A stretch of DNA of 64,000 nucleotides from Anatilimnocola aggregata (GTDB lineage Bacteria; Planctomycetota; Planctomycetia; Pirellulales; Pirellulaceae), in NCBI RefSeq assembly GCF_007747655.1, contig NZ_CP036274.1, positions 3,100,001 through 3,164,000 on the forward strand, written 5' to 3'. The translations under genes and the position numbers were made by a program. Below are positions 18,126 through 26,326 of the stretch, one piece after another (positions within the stretch are counted from its first letter, which is position 1; every line of letters starts with the position of its first letter). A model generated the notes under the pieces. It was not told where the DNA came from, searched no databases, and saw nothing but the letters and a program-made list of their open reading frames with translations.

Positions 18126-21005
18126 TTATTCCAGCTTTTCGCCCCGGAGCCAGCGAGCAAGATCGGAGATTTGCTGCTTGGTCAGAAGCGAGCCCTTCGC
18201 GCCGGGCCCTGCTTTGCCGAAGAGGGGCATGCGGTCGTTGTTCTCGCCATAGAACGACGCATGGGCCGGGTCGGCAATGAACCGCTCGAGCCATTCTTGC
18301 GATCCCCAGCCCGTGAGGTCGGGAGCGGAACCAAGATCGCCCAGATCGCCGATCTTATGGCAATCGACGCAAGACGAGGTTGCAAAGCTGGTTTCGAACG
18401 CCGTGCGGCCCCGCATGAGCGTGCCATCATCGGCGGCTTGCTTATCGAGTTCCGCTTGGGCGGGAAGTTTCGCTTCGGCTGAGAGGGCGGCAATCAAGTC
18501 GGCAACTTGCTTTTTGCCGTCATCGTCCAGCGTCGTCATGTTGTCTTTGACAAAGTCGACCATGTCTCCTTCGAAGTGCTTTTTGGTCCGGCCGAAGTAA
18601 TTCGGTCCAGCGATCTGCTTAGGATCGAGCAAACCAGCGAGCCAGGCGCGCGAACCGAAGCCGAACAGATTCGGCGCGGTCGCTTGCCGGGAAACGACGC
18701 CATTGCCGCTCGAGTCGCTATGGCTGTGGCACTGCGAGCAGTTGCTAACAAACAGTTGCTCGACCTTGTCTGCCTTGGAAGGCTTTTCCCCGCCCACGAT
18801 TGCCAGCGGCTGGTTTTCGAGTTCGCGCGATTTGCGGACAGTCTGGCGAGCGAATTCCTCGGTCGGTGGCAGTTGAGGCTGTTTGGAATGCGGGTCGTAA
18901 TATTCGCCGCGGAGCCAGGCAATGATCAGCGACAACTCGCGCACGCTGACCGAGTGCTTAGCGGGGCGGTCTAGGTCTTCGGCAAACTTGGGCATGCGAT
19001 CGTTGCCGCTGCCATAGAACCGTTCGTGTTCCGGATTGCTAACGAGGCCCAGCATCCATTCGTAAGAGCCATAGCCGGTTAGATCGGGAGCAAGCCCGAG
19101 TTGTCCGTGATCGCCGAAACGATGGCATTCGTTCGTGCAGTTCTGCTGAATCAGGCCGATGCCCGCGCGAATCAGTTTGCTCTGGTCTTGCGAGTCGATT
19201 TCCTTCTGGCTAGGAAGCTTCGCTTGGGCAGAGAGAGCAGCAGCGATCGCGTCAAGCTTGTTTACACCATCGTCGGTCGTCCCTTCCAAGTCAGCTTGAT
19301 GAGTCTTGAGCCATTCGACCATGCGACCTTCGCGCTGATTGGTGTGGCCGAAGTAATCGGCGGTGATTGGCTTCAGGTGATTATCGGGATGATCGTTCTG
19401 CTTGGCGACTGCTGGATTAGGCGAGGGAATCGCATCCCCCACGCTGACGGCGGTGAGTTGCTCGGGATTGAGAAAGCCCTTGATCCACTCGCGCGAAGCA
19501 AAGCCATACAAGTTGGGAGCGCCACTGTAAGGGAGTGTTTCGTCATACACGACTTTGCCGGCGGAATCACGAACGACTTTGATTTCCTTGCCACTGCCGG
19601 TGGTTTTGGGCGGCAGCATTTGGTTGGCAAAGCGAACGGCTGCAGCGTGCTCATGGTCGGCGGCCTTCTCTGGCGGCTTATCAGCAGTGGGCGCTCGATA
19701 GTCGTGACAGCTGGCGCAGTGCTGAGCAAACAGGCGTGGACCTTGAGTCAGAGGGTCGTTCCGCAGCAGATAGACGGCACCCTGACGTTGAATAAATCGC
19801 TTGTCGGAGAGCTCCCCTTCGTCTGGTTTTTGTTCATCCGGGATGACCCACTCTTGTCGGTTGATCAGATCGTACGTTCGCTCGGCATTTTGATGCGCGA
19901 GGATTTTCGCCTTTTGAAAGTCCGGGTTATTGGCGTCTTCCTGCAACGCAATGCCCGTCAGTGCCATGGCACCAACGAGCAAGAACAAGATGAAGCCAAC
20001 GTTGAAATAATGCCCTGCTTTACTCATGCCAATGAACGGCGCGAGCGCGAGGATGGTCATCACAACGCCGGGAATCACCAGCGCGCCGATGATTTCCGTA
20101 TTGCCGTGGAAGTACTTGAGGAGCTGAAACAGGAAGAGGTAGTACCACTCAGGACGAGCTGCGTCGTATGGTTCCGAAGGATCTGCGGGGGCACCGAGTT
20201 CGGCACCTTGATGAGCGATGGGCAACCTGCCGGCAACAGCATTCGGAACATCCCAGTGAATCACGCACAGGAGGACGATGGCCAGGAGCACTAGACAGCC
20301 CACGGCATCGAACAGAACTTGCTTCGGCCAGAAGTATTCGTTTTTAGCGTTCGGCCGCGGATGGGTCGTGATGCCATGCTTACGGAACACGGCAATGTGC
20401 GCGGCGAGAAAGATCACCAGCAAAGAAGGCAATACGCCGGTGTGCATGGCGAAGAAGCGAGTCAGTGTGTGATGGCCGTACTCACTGCCACCGACGGCGA
20501 GCAGTTGCAGGTCTTTGCCGACGACGGGTACCAGCGTGGCGAGGTTGGTGGCAACGTTGGTGGCCCAATAACCTTTTTGATCCCAGGGGAGTAAATAGCC
20601 GGTGAGACCGAGACCCATGACGATTTGCATGAGCACGAGGCCGAGCCAGTAGTTCACTTCGCGCGGGGCGCGGTAGGCACCATCGACAATCACCTGCAAC
20701 AGGTGAATGCCCATGACCACGACCATTGCCTGAGCCATGAAGTGATGCACGCCGCGCAGCAACCAGCCGCCGGTCATTTCATGCTGAATGTAGTAAACGC
20801 TTTCGTAAGCGGTTTGACTGCTGGGGCTGTAAGCCATCCAAAGGAAGATGCCGGTGATGGCCTGCACGGTGAAGGCGAACACGAGCATGCTGCCAGTGAT
20901 GTATCGCCAGCGGGCACCGCCGGGGATAGGTTCATATAAGGCATCGGCGAGCAACTTGTTGTAGCCGATGCGACGGTCTAGCCATTGGCTTAAGGCACGG
21001 ATCAT
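18126..21005 (-). CDS. Cytochrome b fused to a multi-haem cytochrome c region (bc complex)
   Basis: The 959-aa product combines two subunits. Residues 1 to ~380 are a cytochrome b: haem-ligand His pairs occur in the segments GVHHFMAQAM / MGIHLL and RFFAMHTGVLP / FLAAHIAVFRKHG, and PEWY at residue 285 marks the quinol-oxidation site. The C-terminal ~530 residues carry four c-type haem sites: CASCH (430-434), CTNECH (623-628, unusual CX3CH), CSQCH (756-760) and CVDCH (879-883). Three are followed by a recurring L-Y/T/F-G-(F/Y/W) and W-(L/I/M)-x-(G/R)-(F/L) segment. It should pass electrons from quinol via the Rieske protein to the haem-c region, replacing cytochrome c1. Its ATG overlaps the Rieske stop by four bases, so the genes are translationally coupled. 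Confidence 0.93.
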   Translation of the reverse strand: MIRALSQWLDRRIGYNKLLADALYEPIPGGARWRYITGSMLVFAFTVQAITGIFLWMAYSPSSQTAYESVYYIQHEMTGGWLLRGVHHFMAQAMVVVMGIHLLQVIVDGAYRAPREVNYWLGLVLMQIVMGLGLTGYLLPWDQKGYWATNVATNLATLVPVVGKDLQLLAVGGSEYGHHTLTRFFAMHTGVLPSLLVIFLAAHIAVFRKHGITTHPRPNAKNEYFWPKQVLFDAVGCLVLLAIVLLCVIHWDVPNAVAGRLPIAHQGAELGAPADPSEPYDAARPEWYYLFLFQLLKYFHGNTEIIGALVIPGVVMTILALAPFIGMSKAGHYFNVGFILFLLVGAMALTGIALQEDANNPDFQKAKILAHQNAERTYDLINRQEWVIPDEQKPDEGELSDKRFIQRQGAVYLLRNDPLTQGPRLFAQHCASCHDYRAPTADKPPEKAADHEHAAAVRFANQMLPPKTTGSGKEIKVVRDSAGKVVYDETLPYSGAPNLYGFASREWIKGFLNPEQLTAVSVGDAIPSPNPAVAKQNDHPDNHLKPITADYFGHTNQREGRMVEWLKTHQADLEGTTDDGVNKLDAIAAALSAQAKLPSQKEIDSQDQSKLIRAGIGLIQQNCTNECHRFGDHGQLGLAPDLTGYGSYEWMLGLVSNPEHERFYGSGNDRMPKFAEDLDRPAKHSVSVRELSLIIAWLRGEYYDPHSKQPQLPPTEEFARQTVRKSRELENQPLAIVGGEKPSKADKVEQLFVSNCSQCHSHSDSSGNGVVSRQATAPNLFGFGSRAWLAGLLDPKQIAGPNYFGRTKKHFEGDMVDFVKDNMTTLDDDGKKQVADLIAALSAEAKLPAQAELDKQAADDGTLMRGRTAFETSFATSSCVDCHKIGDLGDLGSAPDLTGWGSQEWLERFIADPAHASFYGENNDRMPLFGKAGPGAKGSLLTKQQISDLARWLRGEKLE

Positions 21006-21634
21006 GCTGGTTTCGCCTCCCGGTGCTCTTTGCCTGGATAGAAGTTGCTGAACGCGACGAGGACTTCACCGTCGGGCTTCACTTCGACCTTGAGCGGGTC
21101 CATGTTGCGCGGACTGGGTGAGGGGAGAATGCGGGTGCCATCGGTTTCAAACGAACTCGTATGGCAAGGGCATTGGTAGAGCTTGCGTTCGGCCGAATAA
21201 GCGACGAAGCAACCCGCATGAGGGCAGATGGCGTTAAAGCACTCGACCGTTTTGCCGCCATCGACCTTACGCAGATAGACGGCACCGATGGGCTGGTTCG
21301 GCTCGACAGTCCAAATGTCTTTCAAGTCGGCGATGACGGGAACTTGGATTGGGGTGCCGTCATTGGGAATAGCAGCCAACGTGGCCACACGACGGAACGG
21401 CGGGACTGGCTCGTCACCAAAATGATCAGCGGGCGAGGTCTTCCGCTTCTTGATCGCCGGATCGAGAAAGAAGGCGAGGCCGGTGAGAAATGGAAAGACG
21501 CCGACGAGTCCGCCGACGACGGTGGCAATGATCGCGTAGACCACATTTCGCCGCTTGGTCGGTTCATCGAGCACGACCGTGACGTGAGCAGGATTGCCCA
21601 CCGGATCGGGCGCTGCAGGGTCGGATGGTTTCAT
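21002..21634 (-). CDS. Rieske iron-sulfur protein of the bc complex
   Basis: From ATG at 21634 the product has 210 residues (an ATG six codons earlier is possible; GGAG precedes the chosen one). A transmembrane helix (VVYAIIATVVGGLVGVFPFL) anchors it. The 2Fe-2S site is CPHAGC and CPCHTSSF, the two Cys-His boxes of a Rieske protein, the second being C-P-C-H with normal spacing. It accepts one electron from quinol at the cytochrome b site and passes it to cytochrome c. The stop overlaps the start of the cytochrome b/c gene. No separate cytochrome c1 gene follows. Confidence 0.95.
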   Translation of the reverse strand: MKPSDPAAPDPVGNPAHVTVVLDEPTKRRNVVYAIIATVVGGLVGVFPFLTGLAFFLDPAIKKRKTSPADHFGDEPVPPFRRVATLAAIPNDGTPIQVPVIADLKDIWTVEPNQPIGAVYLRKVDGGKTVECFNAICPHAGCFVAYSAERKLYQCPCHTSSFETDGTRILPSPSPRNMDPLKVEVKPDGEVLVAFSNFYPGKEHREAKPA

Positions 21635-21669
21635 GGCAGCAGTCTCCAACATCCAATGCCGGGAAAGGT

Positions 21670-21704
21670 GTTCGACCTGGGATCGTGACGAACCAAGGTC
21701 GAAC
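21670..21704. promoter_or_regulatory. Inverted repeat upstream of the Rieske/cytochrome b operon
   Basis: GTTCGACCT at 21670-21678 and AGGTCGAAC at 21696-21704 are a perfect 9-bp inverted repeat, 36 bp before the Rieske start and about 70 bp after nrnA. It could be an operator or a leader hairpin; no regulator is known. Confidence 0.45.
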
Positions 21705-21773
21705 CGAAAACGACACGTAGTTAGGCGGGCTTAATAGGTGAGGCTTTAAGGTGGGAGCAGGGCAGGGGGGCGA

Positions 21774-22757
21774 TTATTGCAGGGCGGCGCGCGCAGCGTC
21801 AAGAACGCGGGGCTGGACGTCGGCCAAGGTGCCGGGCAGGAATGCACCGGCAGCAGCCTTGTGTCCACCACCTCCATATTGTTCTGCCATCTTACTGCAA
21901 TCAACAGCGCAGCGACTACGGAAGCTCAGTTTGAATCCGCCAGTTTGCTGTTCGACAAAGATGACGGCGAACTGGGTGCCAGCAATGGCCAAAGCCATGT
22001 TGATCACGTCTTCGGTATCGCTGGGCAAGGCCCCGGTGTTCGTGAAGTCTTCTTTCAGAACGTGCGTGTAGACCAACTTGCCGCCGAGCTCCGCTTTGAC
22101 ACGCGAAAGAATCACCCCTCGCAACAACACCCGACCGAGGGTGTCCTGCTCGTAGAGCGAATTGAAAATCTTCGACGGGCTGGCCCCGGCATCGATCAGG
22201 CGAGCAGCGATGCGATACGTGTTGCTGCTGGCCGAACCAAAGCGATACCAACCGGTGTCGGTGGCGATCGCAGCAAACAATGGGGTGGCGATCTCCGGCG
22301 TAAGCTTCACGTTGAGGGCATCGGCCGCTTCGACCACCAAGCGTCCCGCTGCTTCAGCCGTGGTGTTCTTAAAGTTTTCAGCTCCCAGATCGTCTTGGCT
22401 GACGTGATGGTCGAGGACCATCTTCTTGGCCGAGTGCGCGCGAATGACTTCGGCCATCGCACCCAGCTGTTGCCACGCGCTGGTATCCAAAATCATGATC
22501 GCGTCGCGATCGGCCAGATCCGAGGCTTGGGCAGTTTCGCCGATGACTTTGATGCGGCAAGTGGGATCGATGAACGCAAGATTTGGCGGCGTGGCCATGC
22601 CATTGACGATCTTCACGTCCTTGCCGAGCGCTTCGAGAATGCCGGCCATGCCGAGTTCGCTGCCGAGGGCATCGCAGTCGGGGCGAATATGGCTGACCAG
22701 CAGGAACTTCTGGTGAGCACCGACGAGTTCAACAAAGCGGGACCAATCAATCGACAT
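21774..22757 (-). CDS. nrnA: DHH-family oligoribonuclease/pAp phosphatase NrnA
   Basis: The 327-aa protein has the DHH phosphoesterase motifs in order: HIRPDCDALGSELGM near residue 22 (motif I), AIMILDTSAW (motif II), VLDHHVSQDD (motif III, the DHH), and ATDTGWYRFG (motif IV). The DHHA1 domain ends in the glycine-rich YGGGGHKAAAG. NrnA-type enzymes hydrolyse nano-RNAs of two to five nucleotides and 3'-phosphoadenosine 5'-phosphate. It starts 25 bp after ribF on the same strand, so both are likely co-transcribed. Confidence 0.94.
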   Translation of the reverse strand: MSIDWSRFVELVGAHQKFLLVSHIRPDCDALGSELGMAGILEALGKDVKIVNGMATPPNLAFIDPTCRIKVIGETAQASDLADRDAIMILDTSAWQQLGAMAEVIRAHSAKKMVLDHHVSQDDLGAENFKNTTAEAAGRLVVEAADALNVKLTPEIATPLFAAIATDTGWYRFGSASSNTYRIAARLIDAGASPSKIFNSLYEQDTLGRVLLRGVILSRVKAELGGKLVYTHVLKEDFTNTGALPSDTEDVINMALAIAGTQFAVIFVEQQTGGFKLSFRSRCAVDCSKMAEQYGGGGHKAAAGAFLPGTLADVQPRVLDAARAALQ

Positions 22758-22782
22758 GAGAGAGATTCTTTCGTTCGTTTCT

Positions 22783-23781
22783 TCAAGCGTCTTCAGCAGT
22801 ATCTTGTTCGTACGTTTTCAGCACTGTCTGCACGTCGGCGGCCAGTTGTTGGGTGAGCTCTGCGACCGAGGCAAAGGGTCGAGTATCTCGCACGCGGGCA
22901 AGGAACTCGATCTCCAGCGGTTGACCATACAGGGACCCACTAAAGCCCGGCAAGTGTGCTTCGAACTTGAAAGCGTCTTCGCCGAAGGTCGGATTGGGAC
23001 CGATGTTGATGGCGGCTGGCCAAATTCCCTGTGGCGTGAATGCCCGACCAGCATAGACGCCGATCGGGGGGACCAGCGTATCGATGCCGGCGAGGTTCGC
23101 CGTGGGGAAACCAATCTTACTCCCTCGCTGGGCTCCGTGGGTGACGAGTCCCCGCAATCGATAGGGGCGCGTCAGGAGTTGTCTGGCGGCGGCGACATCG
23201 CCCTGGCGAATCAGGTCTCGCACCCGGCTGCTGGAGACCAGGTCGCCAGCGGTTGCCAAGGGCTCGACGACGTCCAACTTCAGTCCTTGGCTGGCACAGA
23301 GCCCCTGCAGCAAGGCCACATCACCCCGCCGCTGCTGACCGAAGCGAAAATTCGGGCCTTCGACCATCCCCTTTGCCCGCAACGACTGGACGATGATCTG
23401 CTGAAAGAACTCCTCGGCCGTTAGTCGCAGCAGGGCTTCGTCCGTGGGGTAAGACCAGACCGCGGTTACGCCGAGTTCCGAGAGGAGTTCCGCCTTTCGC
23501 TCAGACCAGGTGAGCGGTGGCGGAGCGAGTTCAGGCCTTAAGATGCGAACGGGATGCGGATCGAAGGTGAGGACGACAGCGGGACCGCTTACTTCGCGGG
23601 CTCGGGTAAGCAGGCGTTCGACCAATCGCGCGTGCCCGCGATGAACGCCGTCGAAGTTGCCAACTGCAACAGCGCCTCCCAAAAACTCAGCGGGCAGGGG
23701 ACCCGAGGTGCGGACGAGATGCAGGGCAGGATCCTTGTGGAAACAGGCTAAAGGTTGAGTGGCGAGTCTAATTGCTGGCAC
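22783..23781 (-). CDS. ribF: Bifunctional riboflavin kinase/FMN adenylyltransferase RibF
   Basis: The 332-aa protein has the nucleotidyltransferase motif AVGNFDGVHRGHARL near residue 40 and SSSRVRDLIRQG at the end of that domain, then the riboflavin kinase domain with GSKIGFPTANL, the ATP/flavin-binding loop, and NIGPNPTFGED. It makes FMN and FAD. The start is a GTG at 23781; no other acceptable start precedes the conserved core. The -10-like TATAGT ends five bases before this GTG, so translation may be leaderless. It sits between nnrD and nrnA on the same strand. Confidence 0.95.
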   Translation of the reverse strand: MPAIRLATQPLACFHKDPALHLVRTSGPLPAEFLGGAVAVGNFDGVHRGHARLVERLLTRAREVSGPAVVLTFDPHPVRILRPELAPPPLTWSERKAELLSELGVTAVWSYPTDEALLRLTAEEFFQQIIVQSLRAKGMVEGPNFRFGQQRRGDVALLQGLCASQGLKLDVVEPLATAGDLVSSSRVRDLIRQGDVAAARQLLTRPYRLRGLVTHGAQRGSKIGFPTANLAGIDTLVPPIGVYAGRAFTPQGIWPAAINIGPNPTFGEDAFKFEAHLPGFSGSLYGQPLEIEFLARVRDTRPFASVAELTQQLAADVQTVLKTYEQDTAEDA

Positions 23782-23786
23782 TTCTA

Positions 23787-23815
23787 ACTATAAACCTTGC
23801 GGCCGAAATTTTTAA
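23787..23815 (-). promoter_or_regulatory. Putative promoter immediately before ribF
   Basis: On the minus strand TTAAAA, 17 bases, TATAGT. The -35 overlaps the nnrD stop codon and the -10 ends five bases before the GTG of ribF. This would give a separate, leaderless ribF transcript inside the larger gene run. Confidence 0.4.
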
Positions 23816-24669
23816 CCCTCAAGGCGTTGAAACGCCGGCGGGAGAAAGCGAACCAGATCGGTGGCGATCAGCGAAACCTGACCGACTTCCGTAGCTGCCA
23901 GGTCGCCGGCTAAACCATGTACGTGGCAGCCAAGCACGGCCGCCTCGAACGGGGCGAGTCCCTGGCAAACGAGGGCGGTAATGACGCCCGTCAAAACGTC
24001 GCCACTCCCCCCAGTCGCCATGCCGGGATTGCCGGTTTGGTTCAGTTCGTGGCGAATGCCATCGGTGATCAAGGTGTGCTGTCCTTTGAGGACGAGCACT
24101 ACATTCCACTGAGCGGCGAAAGTCTTGGCAGCTACGACCTGCTCAGCTCGCGAGGCAAACTTCTGATTGGTCAGCCGGCTGAATTCGCCTGGATGGGGTG
24201 TGAGGATCCGCGGGCCAGGATGCCGAGGGGGCTGACCATTCCGCTGGGCAACGTCAGCCAAGGCGTTCAAGCCGTCGGCATCGACCACCAGAGGCTGTGG
24301 AAGTCGCTCGTACAAGTGCTGCACGATCTTCGTCCGAACTTCGGATCTGCCGAGCCCGGGACCAATCGCCAGGCAAGTCGCAGGCTCGGTGACTTTCTGC
24401 AGTTCATCGATGACCTCTGGAATTGCGAACTCGGCGTCATCGTGGCAACTCAGCGGCGTGGTCATGTAGCACGGATCATGGCAGGCAACTTGGGCGAGCA
24501 TTGGCTCCGCGACAGCCAATTGCACTAGTCCGGCCCCGCTGCGCAGGCAGGCCATGCCCGATAGGCTGATTGCTCCAGCCATGCCGTACGAGCCGCCAAT
24601 CAGCACAGCGCGGCCAAAATTTCCTTTGTGGCTATCGGGCTTGCGCGGTGGAAGGTGGGGAAGAGGCAT
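23812..24669 (-). CDS. nnrD: ADP-dependent NAD(P)H-hydrate dehydratase
   Basis: The 285-aa protein belongs to the ribokinase-like NnrD family. Signatures are GNFGRAVLIGGSYGMAGA at the N-terminus, AIGPGLGRS, ILTPHPGEFSRL, and GNPGMATGGSGDVLTGVI, the anion-hole/catalytic Asp loop. It repairs hydrated NADH and NADPH using ADP. The NnrE epimerase partner is neither fused nor adjacent. The gene lies between the TAXI-like gene (14 bp before) and ribF (30 bp after), all leftward. Confidence 0.94.
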   Translation of the reverse strand: MPLPHLPPRKPDSHKGNFGRAVLIGGSYGMAGAISLSGMACLRSGAGLVQLAVAEPMLAQVACHDPCYMTTPLSCHDDAEFAIPEVIDELQKVTEPATCLAIGPGLGRSEVRTKIVQHLYERLPQPLVVDADGLNALADVAQRNGQPPRHPGPRILTPHPGEFSRLTNQKFASRAEQVVAAKTFAAQWNVVLVLKGQHTLITDGIRHELNQTGNPGMATGGSGDVLTGVITALVCQGLAPFEAAVLGCHVHGLAGDLAATEVGQVSLIATDLVRFLPPAFQRLEG

Positions 24670-24683
24670 GGATTCGCTCGAAC

Positions 24684-26138
24684 TCAGGAGTTCACCGGCA
24701 ACAGGGCGTGGAGAATCTTCAGTTGAATGTTGATCTTCAGCCCGTCACACCGCTGGTGAATGACTTCAGACAGGTTGTTGAACAGCAGTGACGAGTTTTC
24801 CTGGGTGTAGTAGCCGCTGATCATGCTGATCTGGCCGAGCAAGTCACTGCATAAGCCCAAGTAGAGCAGGTTTTCTTTGCGGCTGGCAGGATCGGCCAGC
24901 CCCAACACGTCCTTATTGCTTTGCAACATACTGATGAGGCTGATGAGGGAGTTAAGTTCGTGAAACCGCTTGCGATAGGCCATGATTTCCAATCCCAGCA
25001 AGGCCAGGAACGCGAGGCCAATGTTGACGATGATGCCCAGAAAAGCTTCAACGCCTTGAAAGATCTCGCTGGCGTCGTTCATGTTTGGTTCGAAGCCGCC
25101 GTCACTGATCGTCTGCGGATGGAAATCGAGCAGGTGGTTCGCTTCGGCCAGCAAACGCGGCGTTAAGGCTGAGCGAGCCACGAGAAATGTCGAGACGCTG
25201 TAAGTGGGAATCGCTTCCGCCGGTACCGCGGGCGAAAAGTCAAAATGCCGTGCAGGAAGCGTTGTCGAGTGCAGGTAGTCGAGCTTACCAGCCCGCGCGC
25301 CGAGATCGACAGCTTGAAGTTTGAAGCCAGCCTTCGTCAATCGCTCGATGGCGACGATCGTTTTTTCATCGGCCGGGTCTTTCACGACAAATGCGGCATC
25401 GACGTCGTCGGGTAGCCGATAGTCTTCATTGACACTCAGTTCGCGCCAATCGTGTAACCATTCGATCTGCTTGTTCATCTGCCAGAGGGCAAAAAACTGC
25501 ATGGCCACGGTATGACTACCTTCGCCGGCGAGGGATGTCAGTACTTTTTTCACATCGCGTGGGTTCTGGATGTGCTCCTTCAGGAGCCACAGGACCGTCT
25601 CGGGACTCGGCGTTTCTACTCTTGGCAATTCTGGTGGGATCGCAATGCCACCTTGCACAAACGCTAGATCGACTTCGCCGCGCGCGACTTTCTCGGCTGC
25701 TTCGCGTGAGCCGGGGACGACAACCGGAGTAAAGCTAACTTTCGAGCGTCCTCGTAGTCGTTCCTGCAGTTGACTAAAGTCGCGATCAGGTAAAGCAATG
25801 GTCAGTTTTGTCGTATGAACAAAGCGCCAATATGTCCAACCCAGCAACAAGATCAACGCGACGGCCAGAAAGATTGCCGGGAGGCGATGCAGGCTCCAGG
25901 GACGTTGAATTTCTTTCGATGCACGCTCGGCTTCGCGTGCTGCACGGGCCACATTCGCAGCGGCGCCGGCCAGTCCTTGGTGCGTGGGGAGATCGCGCTG
26001 CACGCGCTGGCTGACTCCCTCCGCGGCGGCAATAACTGGCGCAATTCGCAGCTTAAGCGGCTGACCGGATTCCAGCACCCCATTTGATGGCGGAGCAGGC
26101 GCATCTGGCCGGATTCGTTTCGACTTTTTGGCAGCCAT
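24684..26138 (-). CDS. Membrane-anchored TAXI-like solute-binding protein
   Basis: ATG 26138 (MAAKKSKRIRP) is chosen because GGAG lies eight bases upstream; the frame is open about 30 codons earlier. The 484-aa product has a long charged cytoplasmic lead, a transmembrane helix (IFLAVALILLLGWTYWRFV) at about residues 85-105, then a periplasmic domain like the TAXI solute receptors (LTIALPDRDFSQLQERL, GEVDLAFVQGGIAIP). A second helix (FLGIIVNIGLAFLALLGLEI) follows, then a cytoplasmic helical tail of about 100 residues. TAXI receptors normally feed TRAP permeases, but no permease gene is adjacent, so a sensor-like role is possible. Confidence 0.8.
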   Translation of the reverse strand: MAAKKSKRIRPDAPAPPSNGVLESGQPLKLRIAPVIAAAEGVSQRVQRDLPTHQGLAGAAANVARAAREAERASKEIQRPWSLHRLPAIFLAVALILLLGWTYWRFVHTTKLTIALPDRDFSQLQERLRGRSKVSFTPVVVPGSREAAEKVARGEVDLAFVQGGIAIPPELPRVETPSPETVLWLLKEHIQNPRDVKKVLTSLAGEGSHTVAMQFFALWQMNKQIEWLHDWRELSVNEDYRLPDDVDAAFVVKDPADEKTIVAIERLTKAGFKLQAVDLGARAGKLDYLHSTTLPARHFDFSPAVPAEAIPTYSVSTFLVARSALTPRLLAEANHLLDFHPQTISDGGFEPNMNDASEIFQGVEAFLGIIVNIGLAFLALLGLEIMAYRKRFHELNSLISLISMLQSNKDVLGLADPASRKENLLYLGLCSDLLGQISMISGYYTQENSSLLFNNLSEVIHQRCDGLKINIQLKILHALLPVNS

Positions 26139-26326
26139 TGGCACGACTCCCATGTTCAACAAAATCAGCGAGTCAGCAAGCTCGGCAACCCCCGAATTAG
26201 CGGGTCTCCGGTCTTTTTTAGACGCTGGTCTCAATTACTCGAAGCCGTTATAACAAAGAAGGCGTGCCAGACGATTGGCGGAGCCGGTCCCTTTGCCCTG
26301 GCACACTTCTTCTCACCGGAACAGGC

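Noticed and set aside
22758-23811. FMN riboswitch before ribF
   Set aside because: Only about 30 bp separate nnrD and ribF, too short for the riboswitch, and no matching sequence is seen.
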